Assembly: GCA_017617525.1 (NCBI GenBank)
Contig: JAFZWA010000051.1
Coordinates: 1 to 49,538, forward strand
Length of the DNA stretch: 49,538 nt
Reading direction: 5' to 3'
DNA from: Clostridiales bacterium
GTDB taxonomy: Bacteria > Bacillota > Clostridia > Saccharofermentanales > Saccharofermentanaceae
Positions 1 to 7,164 of this stretch are shown here, piece by piece (position 1 is the stretch's first letter; the number at the start of each line of letters is the position of its first letter). The position numbers and the translations under genes were made by a program. The notes under the pieces are model-generated. The model was not told the DNA's origin. It worked only from the letters and a program-made list of their open reading frames with translations, and searched no databases.

Positions 1-87
1 TTCATCAGCATGCACGATCATCGGGAACATGGCTACGAGCATAGCTACGCTCACGATTAGTGATACTATCTTCTTTTTCTTTCCCAT
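1..87 (-). CDS. Start of a secreted protein (signal peptide only, cut by window edge)
   Basis: Reading leftward from an ATG at 87-85, 29 codons stay open to the window edge. The peptide has a Lys-rich n-region (MGKKKK), a hydrophobic core, and ends ...IVHADE, a good signal peptidase I site (V-H-A before D). An AAGGAGGG ribosome binding site lies at 94-101, 6 bases upstream. The mature protein is outside the window, so its function cannot be told. It is divergent from buk. Confidence 0.75.
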   Translation of the reverse strand, partial: MGKKKKIVSLIVSVAMLVAMFPMIVHADE

Positions 88-133
88 TTAAGTCCCTCCT
101 TATAGCATCCCCTTACAAGGTTGCGGGTAATGA

Positions 134-162
134 GTATTAGAGGATTTTGGCGTATACCACAA
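134..162 (-). promoter_or_regulatory. Candidate promoter for the leftward secreted-protein gene
   Basis: On the minus strand TTGTGG (162-157) is followed after 17 bases by TAATAC (139-134), a fair sigma-A -35/-10 pair about 45 bases upstream of the start codon. Confidence 0.5.
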
Positions 163-215
163 TAGCACCATACAACCAACCGCCATTTGGGCGCACTGGT
201 CTATGATGAATCATT

Positions 216-238
216 GACTACCATCCTCCATGGTAGTC
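216..238. repeat. Perfect 9-bp inverted repeat in the divergent gap
   Basis: GACTACCAT (216-224) and ATGGTAGTC (230-238) are exact reverse complements separated by CCTCC. It sits between the divergent secreted-protein gene and buk, with no T-run after it, so an operator or an mRNA hairpin is more likely than a terminator. The rest of the 88-463 gap holds only the two candidate promoters. Confidence 0.55.
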
Positions 239-367
239 CTTGTCGCCATTTTAGCACGGATTGTCAATGAATTTGTTACGGAACTGTTTCCATTCTCGTC
301 CTTTTCCTTGTCAGGTTCGTTTCCGTTTAGGTTCTTTTACGTCTCTTATTTATTTATTCTTATTCAA

Positions 368-396
368 TTGTTTTTCGAAAAACAGCGGTATAGAAT
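368..396 (+). promoter_or_regulatory. Candidate buk promoter
   Basis: TTGTTT (368-373), a 17-base spacer and TAGAAT (391-396) form a plausible sigma-A promoter 67 bases before the buk start. A 12-base palindrome, TTTTTCGAAAAA (371-382), overlaps the -35 end and spacer and could be an operator. Confidence 0.5.
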
Positions 397-463
397 ACAC
401 TTGCGGTTCGTATCTGTCGGGCCTGCAAAGCTAGAAATAATGGATTTCACAGGAGAAATACAC

Positions 464-1585
464 ATGCCGGAAGACAAGAAATACAAACTGTTGATCATCA
501 ACCCGGGCTCTACTTCGACGAAGGTAAGCCTTTTTGAAAACGAAACTTCGCTCTTTGAAAAGAGCCTTTTTCACGACGCAGACGTGCTTCTTTCCTTCCC
601 GCACGTTAACGATCAGATGCCTTTCCGCTACGAAGTCATCCTGAATATGCTTAAAGACGAGGGCGTTCCTCCGGAAGAGATCGACGTTTTCGTCGGCCGT
701 GGCGGTTCTGCCTGCACGCAGCCGGGTGGTATCACGAAGATCGACCAGAAGCTCTATGACGATACGGTCGCTGCTGTCGGCGGCAGTGAGCACCCCGCGA
801 AACTGGGCGTTATGCTCGCCTGGAAGTTCGCTCAGGAGTTCAATAAGCCGGCTTTCACACTGAACCCGACAAACGTTGACGAGTACTGCGATTACGCAAG
901 ACTCACCGGTATCAAGGGCATTTACCGCGTTTCCCACTCCCACGTTCTTAACCAGAAGGCGGTCGCGGATTATCACGCGGAGCATGTCATGAAAAAGAAA
1001 TACGAAGACTGTAATTTTGTTGTCGCTCACATCGATGGCGGCATCACAGTCAGCGCTCACGACCACGGCAAGATGGTTGACGGTAACATGGGCGCCGACG
1101 GCGAAGGCGCTTTTACACCGACAAGAATCGGCTCTGTACCGGTGCTTTCCCTGCTGGATTATATCGAAGAACACTCCGTCGCGGACGTTCGTCTCCGCTG
1201 CTCGAGAGCCGGCGGTTTCGTTGACCTCTTCGGGACGGCAAACGCGGACACGATCCACGATCTGGTCGACAAGGGCGACGCGAAGGCTTCTCTTGTCTGG
1301 AACACAATGCTGTATCAGATCTGCAAGATGATCGGTGAGATGAGCTGCGTTCTCTGCGGCAAGGTCGACGGCATCCTTCTGACGGGCGGACTTCTCCGTT
1401 TCGCTGATGTTAAGGCAACGATCGAAAAGCGCTGTGGCTGGATCGCTCCGATCGCCGACTACCCGGGTGAGATGGAGCAGGAAGCTCTGGCTCTTCCGGC
1501 ACTGAAGGTCATGCAGGGCAAGATCACACCACTCACATATACAGGCAAACCGGTCTGGGACGGATTCCCGGGAATGGATCTCTAA
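464..1585 (+). CDS. buk: Butyrate kinase
   Basis: A 373-residue ASKHA-fold acyl kinase that interconverts butyryl phosphate + ADP and butyrate + ATP in the cytoplasm. The N-terminal phosphate-binding motif INPGSTSTKVSLFE (about residues 12-25), the central AHIDGGITVSAH motif, and the C-terminal adenosine motif DGILLTGGLLRF are all present. Length fits Buk (about 355-375). I start it at 464 because AGGAG (451-455) is spaced 8 bases from that ATG; longer in-frame starts upstream have no such site. It is followed 14 bases later by pta, probably one transcript. The partner is phosphotransacetylase rather than the phosphate butyryltransferase usually found with buk, so branched-chain or other acyl phosphates are possible substrates. 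Confidence 0.9.
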   Translation: MPEDKKYKLLIINPGSTSTKVSLFENETSLFEKSLFHDADVLLSFPHVNDQMPFRYEVILNMLKDEGVPPEEIDVFVGRGGSACTQPGGITKIDQKLYDDTVAAVGGSEHPAKLGVMLAWKFAQEFNKPAFTLNPTNVDEYCDYARLTGIKGIYRVSHSHVLNQKAVADYHAEHVMKKKYEDCNFVVAHIDGGITVSAHDHGKMVDGNMGADGEGAFTPTRIGSVPVLSLLDYIEEHSVADVRLRCSRAGGFVDLFGTANADTIHDLVDKGDAKASLVWNTMLYQICKMIGEMSCVLCGKVDGILLTGGLLRFADVKATIEKRCGWIAPIADYPGEMEQEALALPALKVMQGKITPLTYTGKPVWDGFPGMDL

Positions 1586-1599
1586 GGAGGAATTGACTT

Positions 1600-2592
1600 A
1601 TGAGTTTAATTGAAAAGATCAGAGCTAAAGCACAGGCAAATGTAAAGCGCATCGTTCTTCCGGAAGGTGACGAGCCGCGTACCGTAAAGGCAGCCGAGCT
1701 GATCAAGAGAGACGGTCTCGCTGAGCCGGTACTTCTCGGTGATCCTTCTGCGATCGCGAAAGTTGCTTCCGAGCAGGGCGCGGATATCACGGGAATCGAG
1801 ATCGTTGATCCGTGTAACAGTGTGAAATTCGATGAGTACGCGAATACTTTCTACGAGCTTCGTAAGGCGAAGGGCGTAACTGAGGAAGACGCGAAGAAGA
1901 TCGTCAAAGATCCGATGTACTACGGCATCATGATGGTCAAGCTCGGTGACGCGGACGGACTTGTTTCCGGTGCCGTTCACACCACAGGCGATATGCTTCG
2001 TCCGGCACTTCAGATCATTAAGGCAAAGCCGGGCATGTCGATCGTTTCGAGCAGCTTCCTTATGGAGTGCCCGAACAAGGAACTCGGCGAGGATGGCCTT
2101 CTGGTCTATGCCGACTGCGTAGTCAATCCGTGCCCGAACGCACAGGAACTCGCTCAGATCGCCGTTTCCGCGGCTGAGACAGCGAAGGTCCTCTGCGGTA
2201 TCGAAGAACCGAGAGTCGCTCTTCTTTCCTTCTCTACAAAGGGCAGCGCAAAGCACGATCTCGTTACTAAAGTTCAGGAAGCAACTGCAATGGCGCACGA
2301 ACTCGCACCGGATCTTCTTCTGGACGGTGAGATGCAGTTTGACGCGGCACTCGTTCCTGCTATCGGCGCTTCCAAGGCTCCGAGTTCTCCGGTCGCCGGC
2401 CGAGCGAACGTCCTGATCTTCCCGGATCTTCAGGCTGGCAATATCGGATATAAGATCACACAGCGTATCGGTAACGCGGACTGCTTCGCCGTTCTTCAGG
2501 GTCTGGCAAAGCCGTGTAACGACCTTTCCCGCGGATGCTCCGTTGAGGATATCGTAAATACCGTCGCGATGACTGCCGTTCAGGCTCAGTAA
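1600..2592 (+). CDS. pta: Phosphate acetyltransferase
   Basis: A 330-residue class I phosphotransacetylase, the usual length for Firmicutes Pta. It moves acyl groups between CoA and phosphate (acetyl-CoA + Pi to acetyl phosphate + CoA). Family hallmarks are the N-terminal KRIVLPEGDEPRTVKAA, the SGAVHTTGDMLRPALQIIK segment around residue 125 and the C-terminal NVLIFPDLQAGNIGYK block. AAGGAGGA lies just before the ATG, directly after the buk stop. The next gene starts 1 base after its stop, so buk-pta-yfcE are likely cotranscribed. No ackA is in the window. A Ptb identity is less likely: the sequence features match Pta better. Confidence 0.9.
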   Translation: MSLIEKIRAKAQANVKRIVLPEGDEPRTVKAAELIKRDGLAEPVLLGDPSAIAKVASEQGADITGIEIVDPCNSVKFDEYANTFYELRKAKGVTEEDAKKIVKDPMYYGIMMVKLGDADGLVSGAVHTTGDMLRPALQIIKAKPGMSIVSSSFLMECPNKELGEDGLLVYADCVVNPCPNAQELAQIAVSAAETAKVLCGIEEPRVALLSFSTKGSAKHDLVTKVQEATAMAHELAPDLLLDGEMQFDAALVPAIGASKAPSSPVAGRANVLIFPDLQAGNIGYKITQRIGNADCFAVLQGLAKPCNDLSRGCSVEDIVNTVAMTAVQAQ

Positions 2593-2593
2593 T

Positions 2594-3076
2594 ATGGCCA
2601 AGTACTTCGTCTGTTCGGATATTCACGGCGCCGAATCCAGATTGGAAAGTGCCCTTTCCAAACACAGCGATGTGGATACCGTCGTTGTGTGTGGCGACCT
2701 GGAGATGGAAGTCTATGACGTCGAGGAGATCATCCGAAGATGCACTTCCCGCTCCATCGATATCCGTATGGTCAGAGGTAACTGCGACTCGTGGTTTTCT
2801 TCCTCTTCGCGCATTCCGGATCAGATCACACTGACCTTTAATTCCGTTCATAAAGCACTGGTCATGCACAGTCATCTGTACCGAGCAAGTTCGGAGCTCA
2901 TGGCCTATGCCGCGAAGGAAAATGCCTGCGATACCATCATCTACGGGCACACCCACAGACAGATCGATAAGGAAGTCTACGGCATCCGATTCTTAAATCC
3001 GGGCGCGATGAAAAACGGAAACTACCTGACGATCGAGACAAACGGAAACGGAGATCTGGAAGTCACACTTTACTGA
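2594..3076 (+). CDS. YfcE/MJ0936-type metallophosphoesterase
   Basis: A 160-residue calcineurin-like phosphoesterase. Metal-binding motifs appear in family order: SDIHG (8-12), GDLE (about 35), GNCD (about 62), then MHSH and GHTH near residues 95 and 120. YfcE-type enzymes hydrolyse phosphodiesters or nucleotides with two divalent metals; the natural substrate here is unknown. It begins one base after pta with no strong ribosome binding site of its own, suggesting translational coupling. A strong terminator follows at 3103-3133. Confidence 0.85.
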   Translation: MAKYFVCSDIHGAESRLESALSKHSDVDTVVVCGDLEMEVYDVEEIIRRCTSRSIDIRMVRGNCDSWFSSSSRIPDQITLTFNSVHKALVMHSHLYRASSELMAYAAKENACDTIIYGHTHRQIDKEVYGIRFLNPGAMKNGNYLTIETNGNGDLEVTLY

Positions 3077-3102
3077 AAAATTATCCCATACAAGTGCTTT
3101 TC

Positions 3103-3133
3103 AAGCGGAATCCCAAAAGGGCTTCCGCTTTTA
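3103..3133 (+). terminator. Intrinsic terminator of buk-pta-phosphoesterase
   Basis: AAGCGGAA (3103-3110) pairs with TTCCGCTT (3123-3130), enclosing CCC/GGG around AAAA, and runs into TTTT. A copy of the dispersed word (GTGCTTTT, 3094-3101) abuts the stem. Confidence 0.85.
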
Positions 3134-3180
3134 TATCATGTCGAAAACTTTCGGGATTTTGCCGACATGCTTCCGCTCGG

Positions 3181-3209
3181 TTGAATCGCCCTTTTAAAGA
3201 AAGTATAAT
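3181..3209 (+). promoter_or_regulatory. Promoter of the membrane protein-larBC cluster
   Basis: TTGAAT (3181-3186), 17 bases, TATAAT (3204-3209): a near-consensus sigma-A promoter 68 bases before the first gene of the cluster. Confidence 0.75.
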
Positions 3210-3224
3210 TACGATGTGAAAGTA

Positions 3225-3257
3225 TTCGGGAGATATCTCATTTTTTACCTTCCCGAA
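3225..3257 (+). promoter_or_regulatory. 5' leader hairpin before the lar cluster
   Basis: TTCGGGA (3225-3231) pairs with TCCCGAA (3251-3257). The loop holds a small palindrome (GAGATATCTC, starting at 3230) and a T-run. The hairpin lies in the transcribed leader and ends 5 bases before the AAGGAGG ribosome binding site (3263-3269). It could modulate translation; it does not resemble a riboswitch class I know. Confidence 0.45.
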
Positions 3258-3277
3258 GTTTTAAGGAGGCTAGGTTT

Positions 3278-3700
3278 ATGGCTTGTTTTTTAGTACCTAC
3301 AACTGAAGCGATCATCACAACGATCGCACAGAAAGCTCTTGCAAAGAAAGAAGCGAATATGGAGATCCATCACGAGGGTTCTTCCGAGATCGTAGAAAAG
3401 ACTAGTTTTTCCCGTAAGCTGAAATGGCTCAACAATATGCTCTGGGGCGGTTCCGCTCTTCTGGCGCTCGAGCACGTTTGGCATGGTGAAGTAGTACCGT
3501 GGTTTCCGTTCCTGACAGCGGCTTCGGATTCCTCTTCCCGTTCGGAAATGTTCCACGAGATGGCAACCGTCGGCGTAACGATGGCACTTCTCGTAACAGC
3601 TGTATGGGCAGGCATGGTCATCGTTTCTTCCCGTCTGGAAAAGCGCGCCGGCAAGCTCGCAGAGGTCGTTGTTGAAGAATCCAACGAAGAAAAGAAGTGA
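3278..3700 (+). CDS. Conserved small membrane protein upstream of larBC
   Basis: 140 residues, no named function. The N-terminus (MACFLVPTTEAIITTIAQKAL) is amphipathic, a middle hydrophobic stretch (LWGGSALLALEHVWHGEV) carries two histidines, and a clear membrane span follows at about 96-115 (VGVTMALLVTAVWAGMVIV). The tail is charged. AAGGAGG at 3263-3269 sets the start. It is followed 9 bases later by a second membrane protein and then larB, so a role tied to nickel-pincer cofactor, metal or substrate movement is an inference from position only. Confidence 0.75.
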   Translation: MACFLVPTTEAIITTIAQKALAKKEANMEIHHEGSSEIVEKTSFSRKLKWLNNMLWGGSALLALEHVWHGEVVPWFPFLTAASDSSSRSEMFHEMATVGVTMALLVTAVWAGMVIVSSRLEKRAGKLAEVVVEESNEEKK

Positions 3701-3709
3701 GGTGATCGC

Positions 3710-4027
3710 ATGACTTTGTTACTGACTGTTTTTGCTGCGATCATCTCAACTATCGTATGGTATAAAAATGCTCCGAAGGACGACTGGAAAGTCGGCACAC
3801 TCGCTCTGATCTACTGGGGCGCTTCCCTGATGTGGATGTGCGATGCCATCTTCGAGTACGCTGAGCTGAAGGACGAGTTCTTCCAGCCGGCAACCGCTGA
3901 CATGATCAACGATGCATTCCTCGGACTCACCGTTATTGCTCTGGGTCTGATCATCTGGCTGGTCGTTCTTCTGGCAAAAGATCCGAAGGGTGCTCTTAAG
4001 GCAAAGCTCCTTTCGAAAAAGAACTGA
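3710..4027 (+). CDS. Small membrane protein, partner of the preceding gene
   Basis: 105 residues with three hydrophobic segments (about 2-17, 30-47 and 75-93), and a basic C-terminus. Acidic and Cys/Met residues (MWMCDAIFEYAELKDE) lie between spans 2 and 3. The preceding gene ends with a GAGGTG ribosome binding site for this ATG, and larB starts 3 bases after its stop. The tight packing implies that the pair works together and with larBC. I do not recognise the family. Confidence 0.75.
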   Translation: MTLLLTVFAAIISTIVWYKNAPKDDWKVGTLALIYWGASLMWMCDAIFEYAELKDEFFQPATADMINDAFLGLTVIALGLIIWLVVLLAKDPKGALKAKLLSKKN

Positions 4028-4029
4028 TA

Positions 4030-4785
4030 ATGAACACGAGCATTAAACAAATACTCGAATCACTTGAGCGCGGCGATATCACTTCGGAGGAAGCTCTTCT
4101 GAAGTTGAAGGCCGCGCCTTTTGATGACCTCGGATACGCGAAAGTGGATAATCACAGAAGTATCCGCCAGGGCGTTGCCGAGGTGATCTATGGCGCGGGA
4201 AAAACACCCTCTCAGATCATCGGAATCATAGAGTCCATGATCAAAAACGGGCAGGATCGCATCCTGATCACCCGCCTTTCCGAAGAGTCTGCAAACGAGG
4301 TCAAAGCCGCGCACGACATCACCTACTACAAAGAAGCACGCATCGGCTTTTACGGTGCTTTTCCGGAAGCAGACGGCATAGGTAAGATCGTCGTCGCGAC
4401 CGGCGGCACAAGCGATATTCCCGTCGCGGAAGAAGCCGCGATCACCGCGGAAAGCTACGGTAACGAAGTCGTTCGTCTTTACGACGTCGGTGTTGCCGGA
4501 CTTCATCGTCTTCTTTCGCATAAAGAAGAGATCATGTCCGCAAGCGTCATCATCGCGATCGCCGGTATGGAAGGAGCGCTCGCGAGCGTCATCGGCGGAC
4601 TTGCCGACTGCCCGGTCATCGCCGTTCCGACATCCGTCGGTTATGGTGCTTCTTTCGAAGGATTATCCGCACTGCTCTCGATGCTTAATTCCTGCGCCAG
4701 CGGCGTGTCTGTCGTCAATATCGACAACGGATTCGGCGCCGGTTATCTGGCCAGCATGATCAACCATATGGAGGCGAAAAAATGA
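4030..4785 (+). CDS. larB: LarB, pyridinium-3,5-biscarboxylic acid mononucleotide synthase
   Basis: 251 residues. LarB carboxylates and hydrolyses nicotinic acid adenine dinucleotide, the first step of the nickel-pincer nucleotide used by lactate racemase LarA and relatives. The C-terminal half is a PurE-like (AIR carboxylase) Rossmann domain: VVATGGTSDIPVAEEAA (about 117-134), GMEGALASVIGGLADCPVIA and PTSVGYGASF. The N-terminus (SIKQILESLERGDITSEEAL, then DDLGYAKVDNHRSIRQG) is typical of LarB. The start overlaps nothing but has only a weak ribosome binding site, so coupling to the gene before is likely. It overlaps larC by 4 bases (ATGA). Confidence 0.9.
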   Translation: MNTSIKQILESLERGDITSEEALLKLKAAPFDDLGYAKVDNHRSIRQGVAEVIYGAGKTPSQIIGIIESMIKNGQDRILITRLSEESANEVKAAHDITYYKEARIGFYGAFPEADGIGKIVVATGGTSDIPVAEEAAITAESYGNEVVRLYDVGVAGLHRLLSHKEEIMSASVIIAIAGMEGALASVIGGLADCPVIAVPTSVGYGASFEGLSALLSMLNSCASGVSVVNIDNGFGAGYLASMINHMEAKK

Positions 4786-6179
4786 AGGTTCTGTATATCG
4801 ACTGTTCCATGGGCGCCGCGGGCGACATGCTGAGCGCAGCGCTTTTCGAGCTTCTTCCGAAAGAAGAGCGTGAAGCATTTGTTGAGAAACTGAATTCGCG
4901 CGGGATCCCGGGCGTTAAGTACGTAGCAGAACCTGCCGTCAAATGTGGCATCACCGGCACGCACATGTCGGTACTCGTCAACGGCGAGGAAGAGGGCTGC
5001 GGATGCGATCACCATCACGACCATGAGCACTCACACGACCATGAGCATCACCATGATCATGACCACCATGAACATGAGCATGAGCATAGTCACGAGCACT
5101 CCCATGAGCATGATCATGAGCATCACCACGATCATGAACACGAGCATGAACATTCGCATGAGCATGGTCATTCGCACCATCACAGCAGCATGCACGATAT
5201 CGAGCATATCATCGGCGATCACATGAAGCTTCCGACGTCTGTGGCGCTGGATGTGCTGGCTGTTTATCAGGAGATCGCCGAGGCTGAAAGCCACGTACAC
5301 GGTCAGCCTGTTGATCAGATCCATTTCCATGAAGTCGGCTCGATGGATGCCGTCGCGGATATCACAGCAGTATGCCTTCTCATGAAAAAACTTGCTCCGG
5401 ACGAAGTGATCGTTTCTCCGATCCACGTTGGTTCCGGCACTGTGAAATGCGCACACGGGATCCTTCCGGTTCCCGCTCCGGCAACAGCAAGAATCCTTCA
5501 GGGGATCCCGACTTACAGCGCGGATATCAACGGCGAACTCTGCACACCGACAGGCGCCGCACTTCTTAAGCACTTCGCAACGGGCTTCGGAAAACAGCCC
5601 ATGATGAAGACTTCTGCCATCGGCTACGGCATGGGTAAAAAAGACTTCCCGAGAGCCAACTGCGTTCGTGTCATGATCGGTGAGACGATCGACGAAGAGA
5701 TCCCCGCTCCGGTAACGGAAAGCGCGCCGGCAGCATCTTTTGCATCCAACGGCGAAATCATCGAACTTTCCTGCAACGTCGACGACATGACCGGCGAAGC
5801 GATCGGATTTGCGATGGACCGTCTTTTCGAAGCAGGCGCAAACGAAGTATTTACCGTTCCCTGCGGCATGAAGAAATCCCGTCCGGGCATCCTTCTGCGC
5901 GTGCTCTGTAAGCCCGAAGATAAAGAGAAATTCGTCAAGCTGCTTTTCAAGCATACGACGACGATCGGCGTACGCGAGACACAGATGCAGCGCTATACTC
6001 TGGATCGGAAGATATATGAGGTCGACACGTCTCTGGGCTCTGTCAGAGTGAAGATCTCTTCCGGCTACGGCGTCACAAGAAAGAAAGTCGAGTACGAAGA
6101 TCTCGCGCGCCTCGCAAAAGAAAAGGGAATTCCGCTTTCTGAAGCGGAGGAGATTATCCACAAAGATCTGGACGTCTGA
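4782..6179 (+). CDS. larC: LarC, nickel-pincer nucleotide nickel chelatase
   Basis: 465 residues in a single frame, unlike the frameshifted larC1/larC2 of Lactobacillus plantarum. LarC inserts nickel into the thiolated pyridinium nucleotide in a CTP-dependent reaction. The N-terminal YIDCSMGAAGDML, the QIHFHEVGSMDAVADI block, the ELCTPTGAALLKHF block and the C-terminal NVDDMTGEAIGFAMDRLFEA match the family. Residues about 76-138 form an extreme His/Glu/Asp stretch, mostly HDHEH-type repeats, likely a nickel reservoir. larE (the sulfur transferase) and larA are not in the window. No clear terminator follows; the hairpin repeat array begins 54 bases downstream. Confidence 0.9.
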   Translation: MKVLYIDCSMGAAGDMLSAALFELLPKEEREAFVEKLNSRGIPGVKYVAEPAVKCGITGTHMSVLVNGEEEGCGCDHHHDHEHSHDHEHHHDHDHHEHEHEHSHEHSHEHDHEHHHDHEHEHEHSHEHGHSHHHSSMHDIEHIIGDHMKLPTSVALDVLAVYQEIAEAESHVHGQPVDQIHFHEVGSMDAVADITAVCLLMKKLAPDEVIVSPIHVGSGTVKCAHGILPVPAPATARILQGIPTYSADINGELCTPTGAALLKHFATGFGKQPMMKTSAIGYGMGKKDFPRANCVRVMIGETIDEEIPAPVTESAPAASFASNGEIIELSCNVDDMTGEAIGFAMDRLFEAGANEVFTVPCGMKKSRPGILLRVLCKPEDKEKFVKLLFKHTTTIGVRETQMQRYTLDRKIYEVDTSLGSVRVKISSGYGVTRKKVEYEDLARLAKEKGIPLSEAEEIIHKDLDV

Positions 6180-6233
6180 TATCCAGTTTTTCAACGGCTT
6201 CCGACAAAACCATGGAGTGTTTTCTGCAATAAC

Positions 6234-6530
6234 TGTTCTAGGTTTTGTTCTAAAAACGTGTGAAAAATAGAACGAAACATAGAACAAACAAGAATGTTCT
6301 AGGTTTTGTTCTAAAAATGCGCGAAAAATAGAACGAAACATAGAACAAACAAGAATGTTCTAGGTTTTGTTCTAAAAACGTGTGAAAAATAGAACGAAAC
6401 ATAGAACAAACAAGAATGTTCTAGGTTTTGTTCTAAAAATGCGCGAAAAATAGAACGAAACATAGAACAAGCAGAAAATTCTATGTTTCGTTCTAAAAAT
6501 TCCAAAAAAGTAGAACAGAATGTAGAACAG
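6234..6530. repeat. Tandem 61-bp hairpin repeats (four full units plus one degenerate)
   Basis: Units start at 6234, 6295, 6356 and 6417, exactly 61 bp apart; a diverged fifth runs about 6478-6530. Each unit has a left arm TGTTCTAGGTTTTGTTCTA and a right arm TAGAACGAAACATAGAACA, near-perfect inverted repeats around an A-rich loop. Loops alternate between two types (ACGTGTGA in units 1 and 3, ATGCGCGA in 2 and 4). GTTCTA/TAGAAC occurs four times per unit at steps of 12, 21, 12 and 16 bp. The array fills the convergent gap (6180-6575) between larC and ttdB. Because 61 is not a multiple of 3 and stops occur, coding is unlikely. Function unknown. Confidence 0.95.
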
Positions 6531-6575
6531 TTCCCGTCATAAGATAGCTCGCGGAACTGTGCTCCCGAGCATGAG

Positions 6576-7160
6576 TTAACCCTGTATGAGCTTATCGAAT
6601 CTTTCTTTAAAGATCTTCGTGTTGTTCTCGAAGAGGTTATTTCCCTCTGTGTCGATAGATACGACCAGCGGACCGAATTCCTTTACTTTCATGATCCACA
6701 GAGCCTCCGGCATGCCGAGGTCCATCCACTCTACGCCCTGAAGCTCTTCAACTTCCTGCGCAGCAACTACGGCACATCCGCCCGGATACGCGCAATGGAT
6801 CGCGCCGAACTTCTTGCAGGCTTCTGTCGTCTTTTCGAGCATACCGCCTTTACCGATGATCAGGCGAAGACCTGTCTGCTCGATGAAATCTGCCTCAGCA
6901 GCTTCCATACGACGGCTCGTCGTAGGTCCGATGGAAACCATATACTGCTTGCCATTCTCGTCTGTTCCGACGATCGGACCGGCGTGGATGATCGCGCCGT
7001 CTTTGAATTCAAAATTCTCCGGCATGACCTTTTCCTGTACGACACGGCGGTGGCCGCTGTCACGGCAGGTTGCGAGCATACCTGTGAGGTAAACGGTATC
7101 TCCGATGCGGAGATCCTTGATCTGATCGTATGTGATAGGAGTGGTCAAAACTTTCTTCAT
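6576..7160 (-). CDS. ttdB: L(+)-tartrate dehydratase beta subunit (or class I fumarase C-terminal subunit)
   Basis: 194 residues, the C-terminal swivelling subunit of a heteromeric [4Fe-4S] hydro-lyase. The opening MKKVLTTPITYDQIKDLRIG, the HAGPIV motif, SIGPTTSRRMEA and MPEALWIMKVKEFGPLVVSID match E. coli TtdB very closely by eye. Class I fumarase beta subunits share the fold and many motifs, so fumarate/malate could be the true substrate pair. It follows ttdA by 4 bases in one operon. No convincing terminator is seen; an 8-bp inverted repeat (ACAGTTCC 6527-6534, GGAACTGT 6553-6560) lies just beyond the stop. Confidence 0.8.
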   Translation of the reverse strand: MKKVLTTPITYDQIKDLRIGDTVYLTGMLATCRDSGHRRVVQEKVMPENFEFKDGAIIHAGPIVGTDENGKQYMVSIGPTTSRRMEAAEADFIEQTGLRLIIGKGGMLEKTTEACKKFGAIHCAYPGGCAVVAAQEVEELQGVEWMDLGMPEALWIMKVKEFGPLVVSIDTEGNNLFENNTKIFKERFDKLIQG

Positions 7161-7164
7161 GTTC

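Noticed and set aside
4984-5196. Short-period CAT/CAC-GAG repeats as a DNA satellite
   Set aside because: They encode the in-frame His/Glu/Asp tract of LarC, a known feature of the family, so a separate DNA element is not needed.
5031-6505. Long minus-strand ORFs running through the 61-bp repeats and larC
   Set aside because: They are antisense to larC and read the A/T-rich repeats in shifting frames; the 61-bp period is not a multiple of three and there is no ribosome binding site.
6234-6530. CRISPR array
   Set aside because: There are no unique spacers: the whole 61-bp unit is repeated, each unit is itself a hairpin, and no cas gene is near.
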